This document shows, in pieces, positions 8,910 through 17,142 of a DNA stretch of 64,000 bases (position 1 is the stretch's first letter; the number at the start of each line of letters is the position of its first letter). Both the position numbers and the translations under genes were made by a program. This DNA comes from VRUE01 sp963704515 (GTDB taxonomy: Bacteria; Actinomycetota; Thermoleophilia; Solirubrobacterales; 70-9). The stretch lies in contig OY969913.1 of the NCBI GenBank assembly GCA_963704515.1, positions 2,294,001 to 2,358,000 of the forward strand, in the 5' to 3' direction. Under the pieces are notes generated by a model, which had not been told where the DNA came from, made no database searches, and saw nothing but the letters and a program-made list of their open reading frames with translations.

Positions 8910-10198
8910 CGCGGCATCTCCCCGGTCCTCTCAGCGCCCTCGACCAGCTCCTCGCCGAGACGGAAGACGTCGCCGGCGCCGATCGTGACCAGGATCTGGT
9001 CCTCGATCCCGACCGCCCGGTTGCGGTCAAGCAGGCGACCGAGGGTCGCGGCGCTGGCGACGCGCATCCAGGTGACCCGCCTGCCGCCGATCCGCTCGGC
9101 CGCGGCCTCGGCCACCCGCAGACCGCTGACCCCGGCAAGCTCGCCGACCGGCTCCTCGCGCGCCGCGTAGACGTCGAGCACGACCGCCTCGTCGGCCAGC
9201 GCCAGAGCGGCGCCGAACCCCTCGGCGAAGGCCTTGGTGCGCGAGTAGAGGTGGGGTTGGAAGACGGCGAGAAGGTGGCCGGGCCGGGCCTCGCGCAGGG
9301 CCGTGAGGGCGGCGCGCACCTCGGTCGGGTGGTGGGCGTAGTCGTCGTATATGCGAACGTCGCCCCGCGTACCCTTCAGCTCGAGGCGGCGGTGCACGCC
9401 GGGGAAATCGACCAGGGCGGCAGCGGCCGCGGCGGGGTCGAAGCCGGCCGCGGCCGCGGCGGCGACCGCGGCGCGGGCGTTGAGCAGGTTGTGATGGCCG
9501 GGGGTCACCAGCCGGATCTCCAGCTCGGAGTCCTCGGGACGCACCACGGCGCTCGCCTGCGCCGCGAACTGCTCGAAGGCGGCGCGCAGCTCGGCAACCG
9601 AGCCCCAGCGGCTGTGGTGGTCCATCTCGACGTTGGTGACGACGGCGATCTCAGGCGCCAGGCGCAGGAAGCTGGCGTCGCTCTCGTCGGCCTCGGCGAC
9701 CACCCACTCGCCGGTGCCCCAGCCGGCGTTGGCGACGGCGCCCTCGGGGCCGAGCCCCGGCACCTCACCGCCGACGAAGAAGGCCGGGTCGGCGCCGAGC
9801 GCGCGCAGCGCCCAGACCAGCATCGCCGTGGTCGTCGTCTTGCCGTGCGTGCCGGCGATCGCGATCAGCCGCTTCTCGGCGCAGAGCTCGGCGAGCAGCG
9901 CTCCGCGGTGCAGCGGCTCGATCCCGCGCTCGCGGGCCAGGGCCAGCTCCGGGTTCTCGGCGCCGATCGCGGTCGAGACCACGACCTCGGCCCCCTCGGG
10001 CAGGTTGGCGGCGTCGTGACCGAGGACCGGATCGAGCCCCGCCGCCCGCAGCCGCTCCATATAGGAGGACTCGTTGCGGTCGCTGCCGGTCACCGTAGCC
10101 CCCAGCTCGGCGCAGACCAGGGCGAGCCCACTCATCCCAGCCCCCCCAACCCCGACGAAGTGCAACCTCCTATCGGCCCAAGCGGGTCGGTCGCTCAC
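8906..10198 (-). CDS. murC: UDP-N-acetylmuramate--L-alanine ligase
   Basis: 430 aa Mur ligase that adds the first residue, L-Ala, to UDP-MurNAc. N-terminal Rossmann motif HFVGVGGAGMSGLA, ATP loop GTHGKTTTTAML, then EADESDASFL and YDDYAHHPTEV, all diagnostic for MurC. ATGA overlap with murG upstream and murB downstream. Confidence 0.97.
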   Translation of the reverse strand: MSDRPAWADRRLHFVGVGGAGMSGLALVCAELGATVTGSDRNESSYMERLRAAGLDPVLGHDAANLPEGAEVVVSTAIGAENPELALARERGIEPLHRGALLAELCAEKRLIAIAGTHGKTTTTAMLVWALRALGADPAFFVGGEVPGLGPEGAVANAGWGTGEWVVAEADESDASFLRLAPEIAVVTNVEMDHHSRWGSVAELRAAFEQFAAQASAVVRPEDSELEIRLVTPGHHNLLNARAAVAAAAAAGFDPAAAAAALVDFPGVHRRLELKGTRGDVRIYDDYAHHPTEVRAALTALREARPGHLLAVFQPHLYSRTKAFAEGFGAALALADEAVVLDVYAAREEPVGELAGVSGLRVAEAAAERIGGRRVTWMRVASAATLGRLLDRNRAVGIEDQILVTIGAGDVFRLGEELVEGAERTGEMPR

Positions 10199-11349
10199 GT
10201 TCCGCTGCGCCTTTCCCCCTCCATTGAGGGATAAGGCGCACCGGAAGCGGCAGCGAGGACCTCGTCGGCGATGGTGCGGGCGGCGTCGGGCTTCGCCAGA
10301 GCGGCCGAGGCGCGCGCCATCTCATCAAGTCGCCCCGCGTCGCCGAGCAGGGCGCTGACCCGCTCGGCCAGCAGGGCGGGACTGACCTCGGCGTCGGCGA
10401 TCGTCTCGGCCGCGCCGGCGTCCGCCATCCAGGCCGCGTTGGCGCTCTGGTGGTCGGCGGTCGCGTGGGGGTAGGGGACGAGGATCGCCGGCCGGCCGGT
10501 CGCGGTCACCTCGAAGATCGAGCCGCCGGAGCGGGCGAGGACCAGGTCGCAGGCGGCCAGCACCGGGCCGAGGTCGGGCTCGTAGGAGAGCAGTGTGTAG
10601 CGCTCGCGATGGGGCGCCGCGGCGAGGCGGCGCTTCAGCTCTTCGTAATCGCGGCGGCCGGCGAGGTGGATCACGTCGAAGTCGCGACCGGCCGCGCCGG
10701 CGTCCTCGGCGAAGGCCTCGATCGCGGCCAGGTTGATCGAGCGGGCGCCCTGGCTGCCGCCCATCACCAGCAGGCAGCGAGCGTCGGCGTCGATGCGAAA
10801 CCGCTCCCGCGCGGCTTCCCGGCTCGCCCCGAGGACGGCCGCCGGCACCGGCCGCCCGGTGAGCAGGTAGGGCTCGCCCTCGCGTCCCGCAATCGGAAAG
10901 GAGAGGCAGACGCGCCGCGCCCGGCGGGCGAGCAGCCGGTTGGCGAGGCCGAGGTGGCTGTCGGCCTCGGTCAGCACCAGCGGCGTGCGGGCGATCAGCG
11001 CCGCCAGACCCGCCGGGCCGGCGACGTAGCCGCCGCCGCCGATCACCACGTCGGCGCCGCGGCGGCGCAGCACGCGCCTGGATGCGCCAACCGCTCCGGC
11101 CGCCTCGGCCAGCGCACGGGCGGCGCGCAGCGGGTTGCGGCGGTCGATCCCGCGCACCTTGACGAAGTCGATCTCGTAGCCGCTGCCCGGCACCAGCTCG
11201 GCCTCGATCCGCTCGCGAGTGCCGAGGAAGGAGACCTCGGCGCCGCTAGCCCGAAGCTCGTCGGCGACGGCCATTGCCGGCACGACGTGGCCGGCGGTTC
11301 CCCCCGCCGCCACCACGACTCTGGGCGCTCTTTGCACGGCTCGCTCCAC
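10195..11349 (-). CDS. murG: UDP-GlcNAc:lipid I GlcNAc transferase
   Basis: 384 aa glycosyltransferase that makes lipid II at the inner face of the membrane. GGTAGHVVPAMAVADELR and GGSQGARSIN are the family signatures; GSIFEVTATGRPAILVP holds the acceptor and nucleotide sugar site. The start may be ATG 11349 or a GTG 12 bases inside. Either way the 5' end lies within the 3' end of ftsW, so about 90-104 bp are read in two frames on the same strand. Confidence 0.96.
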   Translation of the reverse strand: MERAVQRAPRVVVAAGGTAGHVVPAMAVADELRASGAEVSFLGTRERIEAELVPGSGYEIDFVKVRGIDRRNPLRAARALAEAAGAVGASRRVLRRRGADVVIGGGGYVAGPAGLAALIARTPLVLTEADSHLGLANRLLARRARRVCLSFPIAGREGEPYLLTGRPVPAAVLGASREAARERFRIDADARCLLVMGGSQGARSINLAAIEAFAEDAGAAGRDFDVIHLAGRRDYEELKRRLAAAPHRERYTLLSYEPDLGPVLAACDLVLARSGGSIFEVTATGRPAILVPYPHATADHQSANAAWMADAGAAETIADAEVSPALLAERVSALLGDAGRLDEMARASAALAKPDAARTIADEVLAAASGAPYPSMEGERRSGT

Positions 11350-12589
11350 TTCTCTTGCGGGTGGGCGAACGCCCGCCCTCGACGACGCGCAGTTTGCCAG
11401 CGCCGGAGGCGCGACCGGTCCGCGCGGCGCTCGCCCGGCCGCCGCGGGCGACGTTGAGGATCAGGCCGACGGCGAGGAGCGTCGCCAGCAGGCTGCTGTT
11501 GCCGTAGGAGACGAAGGGCAGCGGCACGCCGGTCAGCGGCGCCAGGCCCATCACGGCGAAGAGGTTGATCGTCGCCTGGACGAGGATCAGCGAGGTGAGG
11601 CCGGCGACCAGCAGCTTGCCGTAGCGGTCCTTCGCTTTCTGGGCGACTCGCAGGCCGGCGTAGCCGAGCATCCCGAAGAGGCCGACGACGCCGAGGATGC
11701 CGAGCATCCCCAGCTCCTCGCCGATCACCGCCGAGATCATGTCGGTGTGGGCCTCGGGCAGGAATCCGGCCTTCGCGGTGCCGTTGCCGATGCCGACGCC
11801 GAAGAGGCCGCCCGAGCCGAGCGCGATCTTCGCCTGCGCCGCCTGGAATCCGGCGCCGGTGGCTTCGGAGCCGGGGTGCAGGAAGCCGGTGAGGCGGGCC
11901 ATCCGGTAGGGCTCGACCACGGTCATCAGCAGGGCGAGGCCGCCGAGGCAGAGGGCGATCTTGCCGAGGTCGACGGGGCGTGCGCCGGCGGCGATCAGCA
12001 GGGCGGCGATCGAGAAGGCGATCACCATCGTCGTCCCCATGTCGGGCTCGGCGATCACCAGCAGGCAGGCGGCGCCGACGACGAGCAGGAATGGCTTCAG
12101 CCCGTCGAGCGAGCGCACGCGCTTCGGTTCGCGGGCGAGCAGGTCGGCGCCGTAGAGGATCAACGCCACCTTGGCCAGCTCCGAGGGCTGGAACTGCAGC
12201 GAGCCGGGGCCGATCCAGCGGCTGGCGCCGTTGGCACTGGAGCCGGCGACGAGCACCGCGAGCAGCAGGAAGATCGAGGCGCCGAGCAAGAGCGGCGTGA
12301 GGCGGCGGATCGCGACCAGGCCGTGGCGCGCGGCGAGGTGCATGATCAGCAGTCCGACGGCGCCGAAGATCAGCGTCCGCTTCAGGTAGAAGGCGCTGTC
12401 GGCGAGGTTGCCGTTGCTGAGGATCTGGGTGGTCGAGCTCGCCGAGAAGACCATCACCGCGCCGAGCGCCAGCAGGCAGAGGGTTGCGGTAAGCAGCAGG
12501 TTGTACTCGGTCGAGGGAGCGGCGGCGCGCGAGCGCTTCTTCTTCGGGCGGGCGGAGCGGCCGGGCCGGCGCAGGGCGAGAGCGCTCAC
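11246..12589 (-). CDS. ftsW: Lipid II polymerase FtsW (SEDS family)
   Basis: 447 aa from GTG 12589, which overlaps the murD stop. Ten hydrophobic segments fill about residues 30-385. SEDS signatures are present: SRWIGPGSLQFQPSELAK, IAEPDMGTTMVIA, SEATGAGFQAAQAKIALGSGG and PLPFVSYGNSSLL. FtsW polymerises septal glycan together with FtsI. The C-terminal tail of about 60 residues is rich in Arg, Gly and Ser, and about 104 bp of its coding sequence overlap the start of murG, which is unusually long. Confidence 0.95.
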   Translation of the reverse strand: MSALALRRPGRSARPKKKRSRAAAPSTEYNLLLTATLCLLALGAVMVFSASSTTQILSNGNLADSAFYLKRTLIFGAVGLLIMHLAARHGLVAIRRLTPLLLGASIFLLLAVLVAGSSANGASRWIGPGSLQFQPSELAKVALILYGADLLAREPKRVRSLDGLKPFLLVVGAACLLVIAEPDMGTTMVIAFSIAALLIAAGARPVDLGKIALCLGGLALLMTVVEPYRMARLTGFLHPGSEATGAGFQAAQAKIALGSGGLFGVGIGNGTAKAGFLPEAHTDMISAVIGEELGMLGILGVVGLFGMLGYAGLRVAQKAKDRYGKLLVAGLTSLILVQATINLFAVMGLAPLTGVPLPFVSYGNSSLLATLLAVGLILNVARGGRASAARTGRASGAGKLRVVEGGRSPTRKRSGASRAKSAQSRGGGGGNRRPRRAGNGRRRRASG

Positions 12590-13953
12590 GCGAGGCTCCC
12601 GACGATCTGGCGGAAGCGCTCGCCGCGCCGCTCGAAGTTCTCGAAGGCGTCGAAGCTGGCGCAGGCGGGCGAGAGCAGGACGGTCTCGCCCGGGCCGGCC
12701 ACGGCGGCGGCGTGGCGCACGGCTTCTTCGAGGTCCTCGCAGAGCTGCAGCTCGATTCCGTCGGCGATCGCCGGGGCCAGCGCCTCCGCGATGCGCCCGG
12801 CCGAGGCGCCGGTCAGGTAACAGGCGACGCAACGCTCGCGCACCGGATCGAGCAGCGGTCCGTAGGGCTCGCCCTTCTCGCTGCCGCCGAGGATCGCGTG
12901 CACGCCGCCGGCGAAGGCGCGAATGCCGACCGTCGCCGAGGCGACGTTGGTCGCCTTCGAGTCGTTGACGAAGCGCACCCCGCCGATCTCGGCGACCTGC
13001 TCCAGCCGGTGCGGGACGCCGGCGAAGCTGCGCAGGCCCTCGCGCACCGCTTCGCGGTCGAGGCCCATCGAGAGCGCCGCGGCGGCGACCGCCATCGCGT
13101 TGGCGGCGTTGTGCTCGCCGAGCAGGCCGAGCTCGGCGACCGCCAGCAGCGCCTCGCCGTCGTAGAAGATCGTCCCCTCGGCGAGCGCCACCTCGCAGTC
13201 CGGCCCGGCGCCGCGGCAGAAGGCGACCCGCCGCGCGCAGCCGCCCAGATCGACCCCGGCCAGCTCCGGGTCGTCGGCGTTGTAGACGGCGAGGTCGTCG
13301 TTGCCCTGGTTGGCGAAGATCCGCAGCTTGGCGGCGAGGTAGGCCTCGAGGTCGGCGTGCCGGTCGAGGTGGTCGGGCGCCAGATTGAGAAAGACGGCGC
13401 ACTCGGGAGCGAAAGCGACGCTGTCCTCGAGCTGGAAGCTGGACGCCTCGCAGATCACCGTCGCGTCGGGATCGACCTCACCGGCGAGCGAGGAGAGCGG
13501 CGTCCCCACGTTGCCCGCCACGGCGACCGGCTCGCCCGCGGTCCGGTAGACGTGCCCGAGCCACTCGACCACCGTCGTCTTTCCGTTGGTGCCGGTAACG
13601 GCGACGAACCGATTGGGAATCGCCCGCCAAGCGACCTCCAGCTCCCCGACGACATCGACCCCACGCTCCAGAGCGGCCGCGATCACCGCCGCCTCCCGCG
13701 GCACCCCGGGACTCTTGATCACGGTCCGCACACCGTCGAGAAGCGCAACTCCGTCTGCATCCAAAAAGACTTCGACACCGACCTCCCGCAGTCCTGCAAC
13801 CCCCGACGGATGCCCCACGTCCACGGCCTTCACCTCGCCGCCGAACCCGGCAAGCAGGCGAGCAACCCCCTGGCCCGAGCGGGCCAGTCCGACGACCAGG
13901 AACGGGCCGTCCGGCAGGTCCGGGCGAGGCTTCTTCGGCGGGGGCGAGTTCAT
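12586..13953 (-). CDS. murD: UDP-MurNAc-L-Ala--D-Glu ligase
   Basis: 455 aa from ATG 13953 (MNSPPPKKPRPDLPDG). Earlier in-frame starts to 14028 are possible but would encode a non-conserved extension. ATP loop TGTNGKTTVVEWLG, SSFQLEDS, NLAPDHLDRH and FVNDSKATN identify MurD. It adds D-glutamate to UDP-MurNAc-L-Ala. It overlaps ftsW by four bases and is separated from mraY by an inserted GNAT gene and a palindromic repeat. Confidence 0.96.
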   Translation of the reverse strand: MNSPPPKKPRPDLPDGPFLVVGLARSGQGVARLLAGFGGEVKAVDVGHPSGVAGLREVGVEVFLDADGVALLDGVRTVIKSPGVPREAAVIAAALERGVDVVGELEVAWRAIPNRFVAVTGTNGKTTVVEWLGHVYRTAGEPVAVAGNVGTPLSSLAGEVDPDATVICEASSFQLEDSVAFAPECAVFLNLAPDHLDRHADLEAYLAAKLRIFANQGNDDLAVYNADDPELAGVDLGGCARRVAFCRGAGPDCEVALAEGTIFYDGEALLAVAELGLLGEHNAANAMAVAAAALSMGLDREAVREGLRSFAGVPHRLEQVAEIGGVRFVNDSKATNVASATVGIRAFAGGVHAILGGSEKGEPYGPLLDPVRERCVACYLTGASAGRIAEALAPAIADGIELQLCEDLEEAVRHAAAVAGPGETVLLSPACASFDAFENFERRGERFRQIVGSLA

Positions 13954-14038
13954 CCGACTAGCTTCGACCCGGGCGGGCTCGCCCCTGTGTGCGGGGCGGT
14001 GGTTGGGGGGCGTCCGGTCCCTTGTCAACGCCTCCCGA

Positions 14039-14620
14039 TCAGGGCCGAGCCGATGCCGGCAAGCGGTAGAGAACGTGGGGCCGCAGCGGGTGGCCGTCGG
14101 GCAGAGCTGGATGCTCGAAGTCGTCGCTTGGGTTGTGGCTCATGCTGAGGCGTTGCATGACGGCTATGGATCGTTTGTTGGTGGCGCTTGTGAAGGAGAT
14201 GATCTCGGGGAGGCCGATTTCTTCGAAGCCGAAGGCGACCGCCGCCCTCGCGGCCTCGGTCGCATAGCCATGTCCCCAGGCGTTGCGTGCCAGGCGCCAG
14301 CCGACCTCGACGGCCGGGGTGAAGTGAGCTTCGAAGTCGGGGACGGCGAGCCCCGTGAAGCCCAACAGCTCCCCGGTCTCCTTCAGCTCGAGCGCCCAGA
14401 GCCCAAACCCATCCGCCTCGAACCCCGCCTCGATCCGCTCCACCAGCGCATCGCTCTCCACCCGAGTCAGCGGCCTCGGAAAGAACTCCATCACCTCCGG
14501 ATCCGCGTTGATCGCCGCAAACGGCTCCCGATCCGCTTCAGACCATCGCCTCAGCCTCAGCCTCCCCGTCTGAGGCAAGAAAGCTCCACTGCGTAGCCCT
14601 CCGGACGTGGCCTCGCGCAT
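14039..14620 (-). CDS. GNAT acetyltransferase (RimJ/RimL-like), inserted in dcw cluster
   Basis: 193 aa from ATG 14620. It begins LPQTGRLRLRRWSEADREPF, then VGWRLARNAWGHGYATEAARA, the acetyl-CoA loop of the RimJ/RimL type (R-x-x-x-G-x-G/A), and ends AVMQRLSMSHNPSDDFEHPALP. Such enzymes acetylate ribosomal protein N-termini or small amines. Its substrate cannot be read from sequence. It lies between mraY and murD, where the dcw cluster normally has no such gene, next to palindromic repeat 14671-14775; this suggests a secondary insertion. Confidence 0.88.
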   Translation of the reverse strand: MREATSGGLRSGAFLPQTGRLRLRRWSEADREPFAAINADPEVMEFFPRPLTRVESDALVERIEAGFEADGFGLWALELKETGELLGFTGLAVPDFEAHFTPAVEVGWRLARNAWGHGYATEAARAAVAFGFEEIGLPEIISFTSATNKRSIAVMQRLSMSHNPSDDFEHPALPDGHPLRPHVLYRLPASARP

Positions 14621-14670
14621 ATGGGAGAGCTTCGCACGGCCAAAGCTCGACGTGCAGTGGAAGCTCGGAA

Positions 14671-14775
14671 GGGGCGTCGGGTGCCCCTCCCGGAAAGGCT
14701 CCCGGTAAGCCAAGTCGAGCCCCCGACACGAACCAGCTGCGCAACGGTCTTTCCGGGAGGGGCACCCGACGCCCC
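14671..14775. repeat. Palindromic repeat, family A copy 2
   Basis: Perfect 27-bp inverted arms (14671-14697 and 14749-14775) containing GGGTGCCCCTCCCGG. The centre is about 50 nt, begins GCTCCCGGT and ends CAGCTGCGCAACGGTC, aligning closely with the centre of copy 1 at 6031-6133. The arms differ between copies yet stay self-complementary within each copy. It lies between mraY and the GNAT gene. Confidence 0.88.
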
Positions 14776-14792
14776 CACCCCGCCCGTCCCGC

Positions 14793-15767
14793 CTACCGCC
14801 CGATCGACTGCTGGTACAGCGTGAACCCGATCCCGGAGCAAACAGCCGCGACGATCCAGAAGCGGAGCATGATCTTGGTCTCCGACCAGGCCATCATCTC
14901 GAAGTGGTGGTGCAGCGGCGCCATCAGCAGGACGCGGCGGCGGAAGGTCTTGAAGGAGAAGACCTGGATCGCGACCGAGAGCGCCTCGATCACGAAGATC
15001 CCGCCGATGATGATCAGCAGAACCTCGGTCTGGGTCATCACCGCGAGGGCGCCGATCGCGCCGCCGAGGCCGAGCGAGCCGGTGTCGCCCATGAAGATCG
15101 AGGCCGGGAAGGCGTTGAACCAGAGGAAGCCGATGCAGGCGCCGACCAGGCAGGCGGAGAGCAGCGCGAGGTTCTGCTGCTCGTTGGTGACGAAGGCGAT
15201 CGCCGTGTAGGCGAGCAGGACGATCGCGCAGGAGCCGGCGGCGAGGCCGTCGAGGCCGTCGGTCAGGTTGACGCCGTTCGAGGTGCCGGCGATCACCAGG
15301 AAGACGAGCACGAAGTAGAGCACCGGGCCGAGGTCGATGCTGGCGTCGCCGATGCGGAAGTAGAGGATCGGTTCGAGCCCGACCTCGTGGCGGGCCACCC
15401 ACCAGAGGCCGAAGGCGAGGATCACCTGGAAGAGCAGCTTCCAGCGCGCCGAAAGGCCCAGCGAGCGGCGCTTGACGATCTTGATGAAGTCGTCGGCGAA
15501 GCCGATCGCGGCGCAGCCCATCGCGACGCCGAAGACGGCGAGGCTCTGCGCGTCGCGGTCGGAGAGCACGAGGTAGGGGACGCAGATCGAGGCGAAGACG
15601 ATCAGGCCGCCCATCGTCGGCGTGCCGGCCTTGGCGTGGTGCTCCTGCGGCCCCTCCTCGCGGATGTGCTGGCCGAACTCCTTGACCCGCAGGTACTCGA
15701 TGAACTTCGGCCCGAGGAAGATGCAGATCAGCATCGCCGCCATCCCGGCGATCAGCACTTCACCCAC
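14793..15767 (-). CDS. mraY: Phospho-N-acetylmuramoyl-pentapeptide transferase
   Basis: 324 aa from GTG 15767, overlapping the murF stop by 8 bp. Multi-spanning membrane enzyme that makes lipid I on undecaprenyl phosphate. Diagnostic motifs are GTPTMGGL, FADDFIKI (catalytic aspartates), NLTDGLDGLAAG, FMGDTGSL and PLHHHFE. It ends LYQQSIGR, a normal end for actinobacterial MraY. Confidence 0.97.
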   Translation of the reverse strand: MGEVLIAGMAAMLICIFLGPKFIEYLRVKEFGQHIREEGPQEHHAKAGTPTMGGLIVFASICVPYLVLSDRDAQSLAVFGVAMGCAAIGFADDFIKIVKRRSLGLSARWKLLFQVILAFGLWWVARHEVGLEPILYFRIGDASIDLGPVLYFVLVFLVIAGTSNGVNLTDGLDGLAAGSCAIVLLAYTAIAFVTNEQQNLALLSACLVGACIGFLWFNAFPASIFMGDTGSLGLGGAIGALAVMTQTEVLLIIIGGIFVIEALSVAIQVFSFKTFRRRVLLMAPLHHHFEMMAWSETKIMLRFWIVAAVCSGIGFTLYQQSIGR

Positions 15768-17142
15768 GGTCGGCGTCCTCCAGCAGCTGCCCGAGCGTCT
15801 CGGCGACCGCCTCGAGGCCCGCGGAGCGCGAGCCCTTGACCAGGATCGTGTCGCCGGGCTCGGCCTGCGCGGCGAGCCATTCCGCCGCCTCCTCGGGCGT
15901 GCCGAGCAGCTCGTCCGGCACGTACTCGCGGGCCGGCTCGCCGACCCCGAGCAGCAGGTCGACGCCCTCGGCGCGGGCGCTCTCGCCGATCTCACGGTGG
16001 TAGCCGGCGGCGCCCGGGCCAAGCTCCGCCATCTCGCCGAGCACGGCGATGCGGCGCTCGCCGTCGAGCGTCGCGAGGTGGCTCAATGCGGCGCGCATCG
16101 AGACCGGGTTGGCGTTGTAGCAGTCGTTCACGAGGACGATCCCATCGCCCATCTCGAGGCGCTCGCCCCGGAAGCGGGAGAAGCCTATGTTCGCAGCGCG
16201 GTCGGCCATCCCGGCGAGCGGCGCGCCGAGCGCCACGCCGGCGGCGACCGCGGCCAGGGCGTTCTCCAGGTTGTGCGCCTCGGCGAAGGGGAAGTGGAAG
16301 CGCCGGCTGCCGGCCGGCGTCTCAACCAGCGCCTCGGTGAGGCCGTCGACGACGCGGCTCTCGGCGGCGTACACGTCCCCGCCCGGGCCGAAGCGCAGCA
16401 GCCGCGGTGCCTGGCCGAGGTGCGGCTCCAGCTCGCCCGCGGCGGCGGGCACGACCGCGGTCCCGTCGGCGGGCAGGGCCGCCAGCACCTCGGCCTTGGC
16501 CGCGGCGATCGCCTCGACCGAGCCGAGCAGCTCGACGTGGACCGGGCCGACGTTGGTGATCACCGCCACCTCGGGCTCGGCGATCGCCGCCAGTTCGGCG
16601 ATCTGGCCGGCGCCGCGCATCGCCATCTCAAGTACGAGCACGTCGGTGCCGGCGGGCGCCTCGAGCACGGTCAGCGGCAGCCCGATCTCGGTGTTGAGGT
16701 TCTCGCGGTTGGCGTGGACGCGGCCGGGCAGCAGCGCCCGGGCGATGTCCTTGACCGAGGTCTTGCCGACCGAGCCGGTGACGCCCACCACGCGGGCGCC
16801 GAGCGCCCGCCGCCAGGCCCGCGCCAGCGCCTGCAGAGCCGCCAGCGGATCGTCGACGACGAAGACCCAGGCCCCCTCCCCCATGCGGTCGTACTTCTTC
16901 CCGCCGTCTGGGAACAGCTGCGACCGCGTGGTGGGATCGATGACGACGCCCCAGGCGCCGGCCTGGATCGCCGCCGGGGCGTACTCGCCGCCGTTGACGC
17001 GCTCCCCGCGCAGACCGAAGAAGAGGTCGCCGGGGCCGCTCTGCCCGGAGGAGATCGTCGCCCGCCGCGGCTGGCCGGGCTCACCCTCGGCGACGATCTC
17101 GGCTCCGATCGCCGCGGCGACCTCCGCCGCATCCAGGTTCAT
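15760..17142 (-). CDS. murF: UDP-MurNAc-tripeptide--D-Ala-D-Ala ligase
   Basis: 460 aa Mur ligase that adds D-Ala-D-Ala. ATP loop GVTGSVGKTSVKDIA, MRGAGQIAELA, VLVNDCYNANPVSM and KGSRSAGLE are MurF signatures. It overlaps murE by four bases and mraY by eight. Confidence 0.97.
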   Translation of the reverse strand: MNLDAAEVAAAIGAEIVAEGEPGQPRRATISSGQSGPGDLFFGLRGERVNGGEYAPAAIQAGAWGVVIDPTTRSQLFPDGGKKYDRMGEGAWVFVVDDPLAALQALARAWRRALGARVVGVTGSVGKTSVKDIARALLPGRVHANRENLNTEIGLPLTVLEAPAGTDVLVLEMAMRGAGQIAELAAIAEPEVAVITNVGPVHVELLGSVEAIAAAKAEVLAALPADGTAVVPAAAGELEPHLGQAPRLLRFGPGGDVYAAESRVVDGLTEALVETPAGSRRFHFPFAEAHNLENALAAVAAGVALGAPLAGMADRAANIGFSRFRGERLEMGDGIVLVNDCYNANPVSMRAALSHLATLDGERRIAVLGEMAELGPGAAGYHREIGESARAEGVDLLLGVGEPAREYVPDELLGTPEEAAEWLAAQAEPGDTILVKGSRSAGLEAVAETLGQLLEDADRG

